A stretch of DNA of 64,000 bases from Symbiodinium natans (GCA_905221605.1 CAJNDS010001369.1:570864-634863); one strand, 5' to 3'. Numbered from the stretch's first letter, positions 12,801-27,800 are shown. Numbers and translations are program-made. Notes: generated by a model from the letters alone, not told the origin.

Positions 12801-15800
12801 TTTAGGTCGTGTAGGGATAGCCTGAAATTCTGTGCGCCTGGTTTCGGTGCTGGTTTCGGTCTAGTGCTGATCCCGTGGTGCTCTAACCCCTCAGACGTCC
12901 CACATAGGTGCGTGGACCCCTAAAAGGCCCTAAACCCTTAACCCTAAGCCCTAAACCCTCAACCCTAGGCCCTAAACCCTAAACCCTTAACCTCCAGGGC
13001 CGAGGACTTCTGTTCCAGGGTCTTTGAGGGTTTGGTTTGCAGTTGGGTATGTTTTGGGTTCCGGGCATACCAACGAGAGACCTGATTCTCTCCTTTTGGA
13101 AAATTGAGGCTTTGGGCTTCAGGGATAATAGGGTTTAGGGTTTAGGGTTTAGGGTTTATAGGGTTTAGGGTTTAGGGTTTAGGGCGTGTTCGCAAGTAAC
13201 ATCGGCCAGGAAGGCGCTGAAGTGCTTCATCGCTCAGCCATCTGAGAAGGCTGAATGCAACGCCTGCAAGTCCATTGTGTGGCCACGAGATGCATGAGGC
13301 AGCAGAAGAGATGGCTTTCGAAGACTGCCCCCAAACCCTAAACCCTAAACCCTAAACCCTAAACCCTAAACCCTAAACCCTAAACCCTAAACCCTAAACC
13401 CTAAACCCTAAACCCTAAACCCTAAACCTGCTTCCAGGATTCAGCTCAACGTGCGACAAAAACTGTATTCTGGGAGAGAGCAGTGTCGTGCGGGACCGTG
13501 GCTGCACGGGGCATGCCTACCAATCAGATTCCACAGCATTCCGACGCTGATTGTTGTGGGCCCACATTACATCTCCTTAAGATCCCGAGGACTAAGCGCC
13601 AGTAAGAGCCCTAAACCCCAAGCTCTAAGCCCTACAATAGAGGGGCATCTACCAAAACCCTAAACCCTAAACCCTAAACCCTAAACCCTATTTAGGGTTT
13701 AGGGTTTAAAACCCTTAGCCCTAACCCCCTTCTCCTTCATCACGCGCAATGAAGGCTGGACGTCAGCGGATGCAGAGCATCGCCACCACGGGCGCGTCCA
13801 CAGAAGAGCCTCGGATCTACAGGGGGTTTAGGGTTTAGGTTTTAGGGTTTAGGGTTTAGGGTTTAAGCCCAGACGCTCAGGGCTTCGGGATCTTGAAGTT
13901 GGTGACATTTAGGTTTCTGGGTTTAGGGGTTTAGGTTTAGGGTTTGGGGTTTAGGGTTTCGGGCCGCGCGCTTAGTACTTTCAAAAATCCATCCGGGGTT
14001 GGAATTTGGGGTATAAACCCTGAGCTCTAAAGACTCCCAAGCTAGAAGTTGGTCCTTGAAGGGCTTTGTTTAGGGTCTAGGGGTTAGGGTTTGGGTTTGG
14101 GGCTTAGGGTTTAGGGTTTAGGGCCACGATTCGCCTTGAATTCGAAATCCTAAGTCGCATCCGTCGCCAGACCTACTTGTACACCCAATACCCTAAGCCC
14201 GAAGCCAAACTCAGGGGTTGGGGGTTCTAGAGCTTAGGGTTTGGGATTTAGGGTTGATTACGGAGGTAAGTGTGGGCTTAAGTGAGTCTACGTTGCGTAC
14301 GTCTAGAGAGGTGTACTTAAGGGACCTCACATGTGGGTTATATCTACACTTCTCATAGTTTTGTAAGTGCCCTGAACCTCCAGGTAGGGATTTGGGGAAG
14401 AGTCATAGGGTTCTTAAGGGAGGGGTTCAAGGGGGTAGGTACTAGGGAGCTTTAGGGAGTATTAGTAGAGTATTACTTGAACCCCCCTCCCTTAAGAGCC
14501 CGATAAAGGAGGTGTAGGGTTCCGTGCTGAGGCTCTTCGGTAGGTCCAGGAATTCGTGCTTCAAGTCCCGGGCTGCCTTGGACCCTGCTCTACACTAGAG
14601 GAGCTAGCTCTTGACTTAGTTTTTTGGTTGAGGGCTTCGGGTTCAGGGTTTAGGGTTTAGGGTTTAGGGTTTAGGGTTTAGGGTTTAGGGTTTAGGGTTC
14701 AGGGTTCAGGGCTCAGGGTTCAGGGTTCAGGGTTCACCCACACCCCAGACCTCCTGCCCAACCATCTGCAGGATTGGGACGACGAGGAGGGCTACTACTG
14801 CGCGCAGGCTACGTCCGACTGCATGGGTCTCCAACCCTGAGCCCGGAACTCTCATGTAGCGTTTAGGGTTTAGGGCTTAGGCTTGTGCATTAAGCACTAC
14901 CGTAACGCCTAAACCCAAACGACCCAAAACCCAAAAACCCTAACCCTAAACCCCAGCGCCCTTCCACCCTACCCGCCCACAACGGCCCCCCAACTCCTAT
15001 GGCTTACTACCCTAAACCCTAAACCCTAAACCCTAAACCCTAAACCCTAAACCCTAAACCCTAAACCCTAAACCCTAAACCCTAAACCCTAAACCCTAAA
15101 CGGCCCTAAACCCAAAACCCTAAAGCCTAAACCCATGAACCCTGAACCCTGAACCTGAACTCTGAACCCTGAACCCTGAACCCTAAACCCTAAACCCTAT
15201 TCTTTGGTTTGGTCAAGCCCGAGCCGGCAAAGGTGGGCGAGCTCCTGGAAGAGCGCTACCTGGTGCAGGACCTGAGGTTTAGGGTTTGGGGTTTGGGGCT
15301 TAGTGTTTAGGGTTTGGGGTTTAGGGTTTGGGGTTTCCGGTCTAGGGTTTAGGGTTTGGGGTTGAGGGTTTGGGGTTTGGGGTTTAGGGTTTAAGGTTTG
15401 GGGTTTGGGGTTGAGGGCCTGGGATTTCGGGGTTGAGGAGATTCCCTAATATTCCCTACCTACGTCGGTCGTAGATTTTTTGGGAATGCCGCCTTTCGGG
15501 CGGGCCCCTAACGATGACAGCCCCATATAAACTCGAAGGCCGCCCCCCCTAAACCCCTAAACCCCAAACCACAAACCCCAAACCCCAAACCCCAAACCCT
15601 AAACCCTAAACCCCAAACCAGCAAAGCGCGAACAAGACATGGGTTGGGGGGCCCAGGTGTGCTTCTGAGAGCCCTCAACCATCACAGGTTTCGGGTTTAG
15701 GGTTTAGGTGCCCAATAATTAGCTTATGTTAAGCAGGGAAGAATGGGGTCCCCCCGTGTTGGGAGCTTGGGGATTTGTCGTGGCTTGAGGGCTTCTGGTT

Positions 15801-18800
15801 GAGAAAGTCTTGGGGGTTTGGGGTTAGGGTTAAGGGTTTAGGGTGTACACCCCAAACCCGAATTAAAACGTAAACCCTGAGGGCTTACGAGGGCCCACCG
15901 CAGGACACGGTCAGCGGCCGCGGCGTCTTCTCTAACGTGGTGAAAGCCAAGGACACCAAGAACGAAGGCCCCGGGCGGGGGCATCTGCCTGGATTTTTAG
16001 GGGGTTAGGGTTTAGGGTTTAGGGTTTGGGGTTTGGGGTTTGGGGTTTGGGGTTTGGGGTTTGGGGTTTGGGGTGGGGTTCAGGGTTGGTCTACCCTAAA
16101 CACTAAGCCCCAAACCCTGGGTTCATAGGGGCCTCAAGGGTCCAGGGTTCAAGGGCTTTCAAGTGCTTAGGATTTCGCCTCCCAACCCTATAAATCTTAA
16201 ACCCTAAGTGTTTAGGCTTTACGGCTTAGGGTTTAGGGCTTCGGGCAGAACAGCCTGAACCCAAAATGCCTAATCATTGCTCTCGTCTTTCGCACTTCAC
16301 AGATGGGTGTGCGACTACGACTGCGACGTTGGGCCAAGTCTATGCACAGAGCCTAATGCTCAATATGGTACATGTCTGGACCTGACGATTATAAAATAAC
16401 TGGAAAAGTTAGGGTAACCAACTGAGTCTGGGCCAGGCGCCAGTGCATTCCTGGACGCGTTGCCTTCTGGCCCCACGCGCTTTGAGAAAGCAACCTTCGT
16501 AGCAGAGCTTCGCTTTCGGTTGGGCGTGCCTGACGCGGCCGAGGACACATGGTGTCCCAAATGTGACACCGTTTTGCATCAGCCACCATGCAGCCGTTTG
16601 TGTTGCGGGAGGCGAGCGGACTTTGCGGCGCAAGTCCGTCCGCAACATTGTCTTCTCCTGGGCTGCCAGGGCTGGTCTACACCCGGAAAAGGAGCGCTCT
16701 GGCCTCCTTCTGCCACAGGGCTTGGGCAGGGAATCCTGTTGCCTTTGACTTCCGGCCACGTGCCATTGGGAGGAAGGGCTGGACTGGGGTGCAGCCCGGC
16801 CGCTCCACGCCTCTTTCTTCCGTGACAGTGCGGACACACAGGGCCCAGGCCGCCCTGCGGCGGCGGTGCGCAGAGCTGCAGTGACTCCGTGGATTCCAGA
16901 AGGACCAGCTTTTGCTTGCATCCTCTTCGCCTGCGGCGTGGTCGTCCTCCGCTCAGACAACTTGTCATGCTGAGCAACTCACGTGGATCCCGTCAACTTA
17001 TGCGGGTGTGGAGCACGAGACCACACTTAGAGCACTTCGCCGGGATGGCAAAGTAGCGCTCTTCCGGCTCTTCAACACTGATAGGCGCTACTCCGGGGCG
17101 CGCTTCCGGGCTGCGAAAGGCGGCATGTCGGCCAGCTTCGCGAACCCCAAAGCCCGTGCACAAGAAGGCCAAGGAAGTGGGCAAGCAATTCCCATCCGTT
17201 GGCCGAGGCGCCATGAACACTGTCCTAGTGACACAGGACTGGTGTGGGGACGTCCCAAGTTGAAGCGGGGACCGAAGACGAAGAAGAAGACACTTTCGTC
17301 TTCTGAGCGCTCGCGAAGAGCTATGAAGCAGTCGATCCGCATTGCACGACCAACTGGCAGAACCAACTTATAAGCCCTATGTTAACCCTAAACTCTAACC
17401 CTAGACCCTAAACCCTAAAGTGCCCAAACCCCAAAACTTAAACCCTAAACCTTAAACCCTAAACCCTAAGCCCGTTTATAAAGTCTAAATCCTCCAAAAA
17501 CCCTACGTGCCTTATGTAGCCTCAACTCTTGCGGCCGCGGCGTCGGCCCTGAAACTCCATTGTAGGCCGTGCCCTGGACCCTGGAATAATCCAAGGCTGG
17601 GCTAAACGTTCCATGGGCTAACTTAAAACCCGACGCCCTAGGTTTAGGGTTCAGGGTTAGGGTTTAGGGTTTAGGGTTTAGGGTTTAGGGTTTAGGGTTT
17701 AGGGCTTAGGGCTTAGGGCTTAGGGCTTAGGGCTTAGGGCTTAGGGCTTAGGGTTTAGGGTTTAGGGTTTAGGGTTTAGGGTTTAGGGTTTAGGGTTTAG
17801 GGTTTAGGGTTTAGGGCCACCGACCCTACGTAGCCCATGGAAGCTCAGTGCTTGTAGGCAGCCCCCTCAAAACTAGCTCCACCCCAGTCAATCCTGTAGG
17901 GTTCAGGGTTCAGTGTTTAGGGTTTAGGGCCTAAGTTAGGGCTTGGGGGTATCCGTTTCGAAAGGAGAGCCGCTAGTGGCACTCAAGATCATCCGCTCCA
18001 ACGATATGATGAAGAAGGCTGGCGTGGAACGAAGCGAGTCTTGGGCAGGGAGTGTCTGGTTTAGAGCGTCTGAGCCTAAACCTCACCCAACACCCTAAAC
18101 CTCTACGGCCGCACAGGCTTTCCTGCCCCCTTTCCCCCAAGAAGGCCTTCCTGGACCCCATGGAAAGTCCCATAAGCATGGCCGGTATACCCGACAGTTT
18201 GCTTCCACGTGCCTGTTTGCGACGGTAGTTTTTGTATCCTGGAATATGCGTACAAAGTCTTCATTATGTGTGTATATATATATGTGTATATATATATATG
18301 TATGTATATTCCACAAAACCATTAAATCATTAAGAAACCGCTACGAAGCCATCAACATCTTAAAGCGACTACGGATTTGGGTGTAGGGTTCAGGGGGATA
18401 GGGTCTAGGGCTGAGGGTTGAGGGGGATGGAAGTGAGTTGTTTTTTGTCCAGCCACTTCCACCGGGAGGCCGCTGAGAGGGAAGTTGAGATCCTCCAGAC
18501 GCTGAACAATGCGGATAAGGCCAACAAGAGGCCGGCTCGGTTTCATGAGGCTAACTAGGGGGTTTTGGGGTGTATGGGCTCACGAGGTTCATGAAGTCTA
18601 CAATTTCACGAAGTTCAGGGCTTAGGATGACGAGTTCCGGGTTTGGGGCTTCCGGGCTTGTTGCGCAAATTGCCTAGGGGCTGCCTCGGACTAGGCACGC
18701 CTTCTCCCGACTCCTCTCGCGCCAGGCACATCATCAGGCTGATCGAGCCATGGATGCAGCGCCGACAGGGGGAAACCCTAAAAACCCTATAAGCCTATAG

Positions 18801-21800
18801 CCCTAAACCCTAAACCCACGAGCTTTGGGGCATTGGGGGGGTGTTAGGGCTGAGGATTTGGGCTTCAGCGGGGATAACCAAGCAACCGTCGAACTTGCAC
18901 GGTTTGTTTAGGGTTTAGGGTTTATACCTAAACCCTAAACCCTAAACCCTAAACCCTAAACCCTAAACCCTAAACCCTAAACCCGAAACCCTAAACCCGA
19001 AACCCTAAACCCTAAACCCTTGAACCCAAACGCGCCCCCCAGGAAACCTTCTACTACCGCAAGCACATCTTCCTGGTCTTCGAGTGCATGGCCGAGGATT
19101 CTGGTGTTCTTAAGGGAAGGGGGTTCAAGGGGGGTATGCAACCCAAGGTTCCCTTCCAAATCCTCCCTAAATCTCCCTAAGCTTCCCTAAGGTCCCCTAG
19201 GTACCTACCACCCCTTAAGAACCCTATCAGAGGACCTGCGCGGCGCGCTGAAGAAGCGCCTCGGATGAGGGGTTTGGGCTGTAGGGTTAGGGTTTAGGAC
19301 TTAGGGTTTAGGGTTTAGGGTTTAGGGTTTATTTGGATAAACCCAAAAAAATCGAAATGGAGGTTCTAAGGGGAGGGTTTAGGGTGTGCAGATTTGAAGA
19401 GAGGCAAGGTTCAACGACTTCTCGTTGGGGATTTGGTGGTTGTTAATTTTCAAACTTTGAGGGTAAGCACAGCAGCCCCCCCAAACCCACGGGCGTAGAG
19501 CGGTTTATCTGCTTAGGGTTCCAAGGTTTACCTACGCCTCCCCCCCTCTGTAGTTCCTTTCCGGCGTTATATACCCGAAACCCTAAACCCTTCATGGTTG
19601 GTAGAATATCAAGAAATTTTTGGTGACCTACACCCCCGCCCAGGTACACCAAGAACCGGGGAATATCCTTGCCGGTCGTCAAGGCCGCGGCCACAAGACA
19701 CTGAAGCCCTAAGAGACCCTGTTCGGGGTTTGGGTAAACCCTAAACCCTAAACCCTAAACCTTAAACCCTAAACCCTAAACCCTAAACCCTAAACCCTAA
19801 ACCCTAAACCCTAAACCCTAAACCCTAAACCCTAAACCCTAAACCCTAAACCCTAAACCCTAAACCCTAAACCCTAAACCCTAAACCCTAAACCCTAAAC
19901 CCTAAGCCCTAAACCCTAAACCCTAAACCCTAAACCCTAAACCAAGCCCAAGAGGGCGCATGGTTCAGGATTTTCAGGCTCTCCCAGCCCGCAGCTTCCT
20001 CTTCGGAAAGCATGAGATGTGCCCAAAGAGCCCCATACCCCTCAATTAAGGAATACACCTTAAATCATGGTAAAGATACCTCTCTGAATTAAGGTATATT
20101 CCTTAATTAGGGCTTATTGGGCTCTTTGGGTGGGTTTACACATGCGCCACAGCAGGAAGAGCAATGGGATCAATCTGACCACTGTTGAAGACGTAGACGG
20201 TGAAAACAAACCCTCCTTGTTAGCCTCTACCCACTTAAATTCACGGGAGCATAGCCGGCTGCCTCGTTTAAACATCCTTTTGTCGCCCCGCCTTCTCTGG
20301 CGCCGTGTTTCAGAAACACTGTCCCATGCATCGACCGGACGGAAAACCCCTTTGTCTAACACTAGGATCCAGGGTTTAGGGTTTAAGGTTTAGGGCTTTA
20401 ACTTTACATAATGTTGAAGTTTAGGGTTTATGTCTTGGGCGGCCCCAAAGGACACGAAGCCGTAAACCCTGCACTCAGATGCCAGTGGTGCCCTTCTTCC
20501 CGCATTTAGGGGAAACCCTAAACCCTAAACCCGAAACCCTAAACCCTAAACCCGAAACCCGAAACCCGAAACCCGAAACCCTAAACCCTAAACCCTAAAC
20601 CCTAAACCCTAAACCCTAAACCCTAAACCCTAAACCTAAACCCGAAACCCTATACCCTAAAACCTAAACCTAAACCCTAAACCCTAAACCCTAACCCTAA
20701 CCCTAACCTTCCCCCCCCCCCCCCCCAAAAAAAAAAAAAAAAAAAAGACATCAACAAGAGAGAAAGAGCAACAGCAAACTTGGTTTAAACCTGGTTGCCG
20801 GCGGATCTCCTTTTGCTCTTGTGAAATGCCCCTGCCCATTGGCACCCAAGAATTCTCAGAGTGTAGGGTTTAGGGTTTAGGGTTTAGGGTTTAGGGTTTA
20901 GGGTTTAGGGTTTAGGGTTTAGGGTTTAGGGTTTAGGGTTCAAGCCCCAAACCCGAAAGCCTAAACCCTACAGTGTTTACCGGTGTTCCTTCGGAGTAAG
21001 TTTCGCAGTCCTTGGGGCTCCAATACGATTCCCGCCAGCCCATAGAAAATTAAGTCGTTCTTAGGGCCAGCCCACTCCAGCATTAGAGGCTTCAGCGTTT
21101 AAAGGTTGAGGCTTTTGGTTCGCGAAGCCTGGGGTTTTAGCTTTAGGGTTTAGGGCTTTAGGGTTTTAGGGTCTTCGGGCTTAGGGGTCACAGTCTGCAG
21201 AAGCCCAACGCCGATTTTGTTGTGCAAGACGTGCACTGCACGCTCCTGCACAGTCTCTTGAGCCACGAGGCGTACACAAAGCAGCTGCTCGTTGGCGTCC
21301 GCCATATGCACAAGCATCTCGCCTGCCAAAGTTGTAAGGCCCCATCATAGCCTTACACCCTAAACCCCTAAACCCCTAAACCCTTAAACCCCTTCAACCC
21401 CTAAACCCCAAACCCTAAACCCGAAACCCTCAACCCTAAACCACCCTAAACCCTAAACCACCCTGAACCCTAAACCCCAAGCCCTAAGGCCTACCCCCAC
21501 CCTGCACGTTGTGGTAGCGACGCCCCTGGCAAGCCTCGACACAGCCCCCGCACCCTCTCATCCCGAAACCCTGAAGCTCCTAAACCCTATACCCTAAACC
21601 CTAAGCCCTGAGCCCTAAACTTTAAAACTTTAAACACTAAACCCTAAACCTTAAGCCCTCATATCACTCAAGCCCTCTGTCCCTAACCCCCCCCCAAAAA
21701 AAAAAACAAGGGATACAGGTTGGCGTGGAAGACATACTATAGGGGTCGGAATAGTAATTACGAATAATATTTCCTTATGGTCCCTTTGTAATTATGCAAA

Positions 21801-24800
21801 GACAACGCCCAAGACCCTATTCTAATTATTCAGTGCCCTAGATTTCTTCGAGTTGCTTCTGTTGCTGAAAGCAGCAGCTGGGCGTTTCTTCTTAGTTTGC
21901 CTGGCCCTCTATTGGAAGCTCATCGTGTTCTGGGTTTTTTGGGCCTTACAGGGCTTACAGGGTTTACAGGCTTTACAGGCTTTACAGGCTTTGATTGCTA
22001 ATGTGTCTCGTGCAAGGTTCAATATCATCCACGCCGACTTGAAGCCAGACAACATTCTAATTAGCCAAGCGGCGCGCCTGCACAAAGCCGTGGCATCCTA
22101 CATTCGGCTTAGGTTTTGGGTGACTTAGGGTTGAGGGCCCCCCTACCCCAAATAAAGCCCCAATGTCAAGCCTGAATCGGAATAATTATGAAGAGTACTC
22201 CCCTAGAGTCCATTTATATTTATACTACAACAGGCACCCCGAAACTAAGCCCTATTCGACTCTTTAAGGCCCCTATAGTAGAAGCGCCTCAATCCTTGAC
22301 CTCAAATTCTGCGCGCGGCCCCAGTGGCTCCCCCTCTCGCGTGCCTTAGCCATGTTTTCGGGTTTAGGGTTTAGGGCTAGGGTTTAGGGTTTAGGGGTTT
22401 AGGGTTTTGGGGATTGGGGGGTTAGGGTCTTAGGGTTTGAGGGCGTCTGAGGGATCCTCAGTCTTTTTGAGAACCCTAAACCCTAAACTCCCTAAACCCT
22501 AAACCCTAAACCCTGAACCCTAAACCCTAAACCCTAACCCTAAAAACCCTAAACCCTAAACCGGGGGGGTTAAGGGCCATCCTAGCCCTGAACCCTAAGG
22601 CATGCCAATCAAACCCCACGACGTCAGGACAACAGCATCGTCAAGCTCTGTGACTTCGGCACCGCCGTGGAGCAGCCGCTTGGGACAATTTCGGGCTTAG
22701 GGTTTAGGGTGTAGGGTTTAGGGTTTAGGGTGGTTTAGGGTGTAGGGTGGTTTAGGGTTTGGGGTTCAGGGTTTCGGGTGGTTCAGGGTTTAGGGTTTCT
22801 TGTTTCATGGGCACCACCTCGGGCGCAGGGTGTACAGTAACAGGATCCGTGAGACCTACTAAACCCTAAACCCCATTGACACCTTAAGGTTTGTGGGCGC
22901 ACAGCAGCAACTCTCTCAACAATTTAGTCATCAACGCCCGAGGTTCTTGGTTGTTAGGCGATAGGGCAATTTATATAGGTACAGTACCTGAAAACCCTAT
23001 CTAGCACCTGAATTTGGTGCCTTTGCTCCCCCCTTAAAAGACCTGTTAAGGGAAAGGGTGCCTCCTTGCCTCAGTCTCTACCTAAGTTCCCCACTACAAT
23101 GCCAACCCCCCAGCCAGGAAGGACGTGGGCGTCTCGCCATACCTGATGAACCTGGGCACTGGCATTAGCCTTGCTTTTTGTTGCGCTTCTAGCGAGGGTT
23201 GTGAAAAAAGAGTGGGTTTTAGGGTTTAGGAAAAAGCCCTCTCAAAACCCCTCAGGGTTCTTAGGGTTTAGGTGGGCTTGGCGTGGGGCACTCGCCACCC
23301 CCCCACCCCCCGCCCCCCCCAAGCCTAAGCCAAATTTTCCCTACGCCTGCAACACCGGCAAACCTGGTAAGGCGCCCCAATTGCGAACACTCCCCCCTTC
23401 CCCCCGTCCCCAGGTCCCAACTTTCCAGTTGCCAAAGCCTAGGTTATGTATGACCGAGAACAGGCCGTTATTCCTTTCTTTTTAGGGTTAGGTTACCTGA
23501 CAAGCCCTTTGAAATCAAAAAGGGCACCCTTCAATGCCTAGATTACTCCTGGGTTCATTGAGATATTCTTATGTTCTCCCTTACCGTACCGGCTTCTTCT
23601 TGATTCCAGAGGGCTTCGAGAGCTTCGTCCCTGCACCCCAAAAAAAGCCGAAGCCCTGGGGGTGAAAAGTGGCTCATGTCGACCGCTAGTTGCTTCAGAA
23701 CCCCCCCCCAACCCACAAAAGAAAAATAGAAAGCAAACTTGCTTATAAGGGCAACATAAAACGGGATTATGATCTTTTTGTTTTGGGCCTAAACCCTCCC
23801 CAAGGAAAAGAAAGAACTTCTTCTTTCTAAGGACAATATGGGGATTATGATCCTTTGTTTTTTTTTTTGGAAGGGGGGGTTCTTCAGTAAGCAAATAGCG
23901 CAGGTAGGGTTTTGGGGATTTAAGGGCTTCAGGGTTTAGAAGGCTTATAAGGTTTTAGGGTGTATGTAGGGTTTATAAGGTCTTATGTTGGAGAGTTGGC
24001 CGTTATACTAACAGCCCTTAATGGGGATTATCATCGGGGGGACGAAAGTCCCTATTAAGGACTGTTAGTAGAAGGGGAGCATCCCAACCCTAAACCTTAA
24101 ACTGCCTTAAACCTTAAAACCTAAACCCTCAACCCTCAACCATCAACCCTAAACCCTAAACCCTAAACCCTAAACCCTAAACCCTAAACCCTAAACCCTA
24201 AACCCTAAACCCTAAACTCTAAACCCTAAACCCTAAACCCTAAACCCTAAACCCTAAACCTTAACCTGTCTTTAAGGCTTTAGGGTTTATCAGGTCTTTA
24301 GGTTCCTCACCACTATTTTTGCTTCAGAACCCTGAAAGATATAGCATAATTGTCCCTATATTGCCCGTATGAGGAAAATAATAATAATAACCATACTAAT
24401 AATAATTATTATTATAAATGGATTGTCCAATTAATTCATTAATTATTAGTTAATTAAATATGTTATTATTATTATCACAATTGTTCTTGCAATCATTATT
24501 CTCACTATTACTATTTTGATGAGTATAACGGGGGTTCTTAAGCAAACAGTAGAAACAGGAATTTCTTACAAGCAAGCAGCAGTTCCAGGAATTTGCTTTA
24601 CATAAGCAAGTGGCAGCCGAAGGAGTCGCTTCTACCGGCCAGCCGAAGTCATCCTCGGCTGCGAGCACCCACGGCCTCCAAAAGGGGGGGGGGGGGTTAG
24701 GGTTTAGGGTTTGGGGTTTGGGGTTTAGGGTTTAGGGTTTAGGGTTTAGGTTTTAGGGTTGAGGGTTTAGGGTTTGGGGTTTTAGGGTTTAGGTTTAAGG

Positions 24801-27800
24801 TTTTTGTTGCCCTAGGAGTAGGTTTGTAATTCGGAGACCCCGTAGTTTGACAAGGTTGAGGGAGCTTTTATCGGTTTAGAGTCTCCGGGCTTCGGTTATA
24901 GAGTTACAGAGTCCTTTGGGAAGGGGTTCAGGGGGGGTACTCCTGGGTCTAGAAGTGTCTTCGACACGCTTCCTTAGTCTTAGACTTGTGTGTCGGCTCA
25001 AAGGGCTTCCAACGTGTAGAGGAAGCGGCCGTAGATCGAGTGAGGGCTCGCGAGATTCGAAACAAACCCTAAACCCTAAACCCTAAACCCTAAACCCTAA
25101 ACCCTAAACCCTAAACCCTAAACCCTAAACCCTAAACCCTAAACCCTAAACCCTAAACCCTAAACCCTAAACCCTAAACCCTAAACCCTAAACCCTAAAC
25201 CCCAAACCCCAAACCCTAAACCCTAAACCCTAAACCCTACACCCTAGCCCTAGCCCTAACCCCTAAACCCTAAACCCTAAACCCTTCGCTGTTGGGCTTC
25301 GGGCTCTGAGGGTTTGTGCTCTGAATCCATTGGGCGCTCTTGCGTGTCCACATGGTCTCTCCCCCTTTTTGGCGTCTGCACTGGCAGAAGCTTGTAGATA
25401 CTGACAACTTTTCGAAACTGTCTTAATCCCCTCCCCCTAATATTCATGCCCCCCTCCCCCCTATCAGGGGGAGGGGTTTTGCAAGAAGGCTTCTTAGGAG
25501 GCTTCCCGAGCCGATTTGAGGTTGCGGGGCATCGATTCTTGGTTGTCGTATGCTATGAAGGGCACACTTCGAGAAAAAAAGAGAGAAGAGACTGCGGTCG
25601 CAACTGTAGCTACTATAAACGAAGCCTTGGGCAGATCAACCCGAAACCCCAAACCCTAAACCCCAAACCCTAACCCCCAAACCCTAAACCCTAAGCCCTA
25701 GGCTCCAAACCCTAAACCCTAAACCCCAAACCCTAACACCCTAACACCCTAAACCCCAAACCCTAAACCCCAAACCCTAAACCCCAAACCCCAAACCCTA
25801 AACCCCAAACCCCAAACCCTAAACCCCAAGCCCCAAACCCTAAACCCTATACCCCAAACCCCAAACCCTAGACCCTAAACCCCAAACCCCAAACCCTAAA
25901 CCCTAAACCCCAACCACTAAACCCTAAACCCCAGGTATGGCATCCCGGTGGATGTATGGGCACTGGCCTGCACGCTCTACGAGATCTTCACCGGGAAGAC
26001 GCTGTTCCAGGTCCCGGTTCTTGGGGTTTGGGGTTTGGGGTTTAGGGTTTGGGGTTTAGGGTGTTAGGGTTTGGGGTTTAGGGTTTAGGGTTTGGAGCCT
26101 AGGGCTTAGGGTTTAGGGTTTGGGGTTTAGGGTTTGGGGTTTAGGGTTTGGGATTTGGGTTTTAGGGTTCAGGGTTGAGCGGAAGAATCGGTCGCGCTAG
26201 AGTCGGTTTTGCTTTTGTCGCACTATCTCTGGTTGAAGTGTCTGGCTGAATCTAGGGCAAGTTTCAAGCGGATAGTTCCCCTTCTATGCCAATGACCTAA
26301 ACCCCAAACCCGAACCCTGAACCCTCAACCCAACACGAAACCCTAACCCCCCCCGCCCACCCCGCCAGATTCGGGGAGTGAATTCGTGCAGGGTTTGGCG
26401 GCTTCAGGGTTCAGGGGCTTAGTGTTCAGGGCAATTAGGGTTCAGGGGTTTAGGGCTCTAGAGTTCGCAGGGTTGTTAGGGTTCCAGGAAGCCAGGTTCA
26501 GGGGCTCAGGATTGAGGATTTAGGTTCTAGGCTTGAGGGTTTCTAAAGTTTGGGGTTTAGGGTTCTAGGGTTGCAGGGTCCAGGGTTTAGGGTGTAGGCT
26601 TTGGGTGCTGTTTTGGTATACCATGTAGGGTTCAGGGCCTTAGGGTACGGGGTTCTGGGGTTATGGCCAGTGCTTTTAGGTCCTGACTGTGAGCCCAAGA
26701 GCACATGCTTTTGAGTGCCAGGGGAAGACCAACAACGACATGCTGAAGCGTATTATGGATGTCAAGGCCCGGCCTTCCGTGTGCATAGACACAAATTGTG
26801 AGTCGGCACCCTAAACCCTAATTAAACCCTAAACCCTAAACCCTAAACCCTAAACCCTAAACCCTAAACCCTAAACCCTAAGGATAGCAGAGGCACACAG
26901 TCTTCATGTAAGGACCTTGGCCCCTTCGCGTCCTGCTATAACCCCCCCCCCCCCCCCCCACGATTTTTGTTACTTGCATGCTCTTGATGGGACAGTCAGG
27001 CTCCAGTGTAATCTAGGGGTCGGAATTATTATTAATATTATTCCCTTATGGTCCCTTTGTAAGTATGCTACAATACCCCCCCCCCCCCCCCCCAAAACCC
27101 TGTTCGAATTATTAAAGCCCCTTACATGCTCTTGATGGGACAGTCAGGCTCTAGGGGTCGGAAGTATTACTAGTATCATTCCCTTATGGTCCCTGTGTAA
27201 TTTTACTAGAATAAGCCCAAAACCACATTCTTGTTATTACTAATATCATTCCCTTATGGTCCCTGTGTATAACTATAAGAACCACCAAAACCTTATTCGA
27301 ATTAAGGCCCCTATATCAGATGCTGCGTACCGTGCACCCCCGCCGATCAGCGGTGGTAAAGGTTTGGGGCCAGACTGGACGCTGCCAACGTAAAAGCTCC
27401 TGGCTTCATCCTGAATCTTTTCAGGGCCTAAAAATCCCCCCCAAATCCGCCCCAACAAAAAGGAACCGGGAATCAGAGGTTCGGCGTTCAGGGCTCGGAA
27501 TGTTAATTTTTTGGGGGTTGGTGGCTTCATCTTATCTCCCTAAACCCTAAACCCTATACCCGAAATCCTAAACCCGGGGGTTCGTTTTGACTGTTTTCGG
27601 TGAGGAGGGCCTGTGCCTTGGATTCTTTCGTTTAGGGTGTAGGGCTTTAGGCTTTAGGGTTTCGAGTTTAATGTTAACGTCGCTTTAATAAACCCCCCCC
27701 CCCCCCCCAAAACTTGTTTTTGGTCCCCGGGGTCTGGAGGGGTAGACAAAAACGAGTGGGTGCCAATAATGCGGATTCTGGGGGTCTTGGGGGGGTTAGC

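Noticed and set aside
13195-13310. Reading [18 protein letters not shown] resembling a BED zinc finger
   Set aside because: Too short, no second half of the finger and no splice or transposase context.
13745-13825. Reading [17 protein letters not shown] as the PRP4 pre-kinase motif
   Set aside because: The exon at 14772 (DWDDEEGYY) fits the motif far better and joins in phase.
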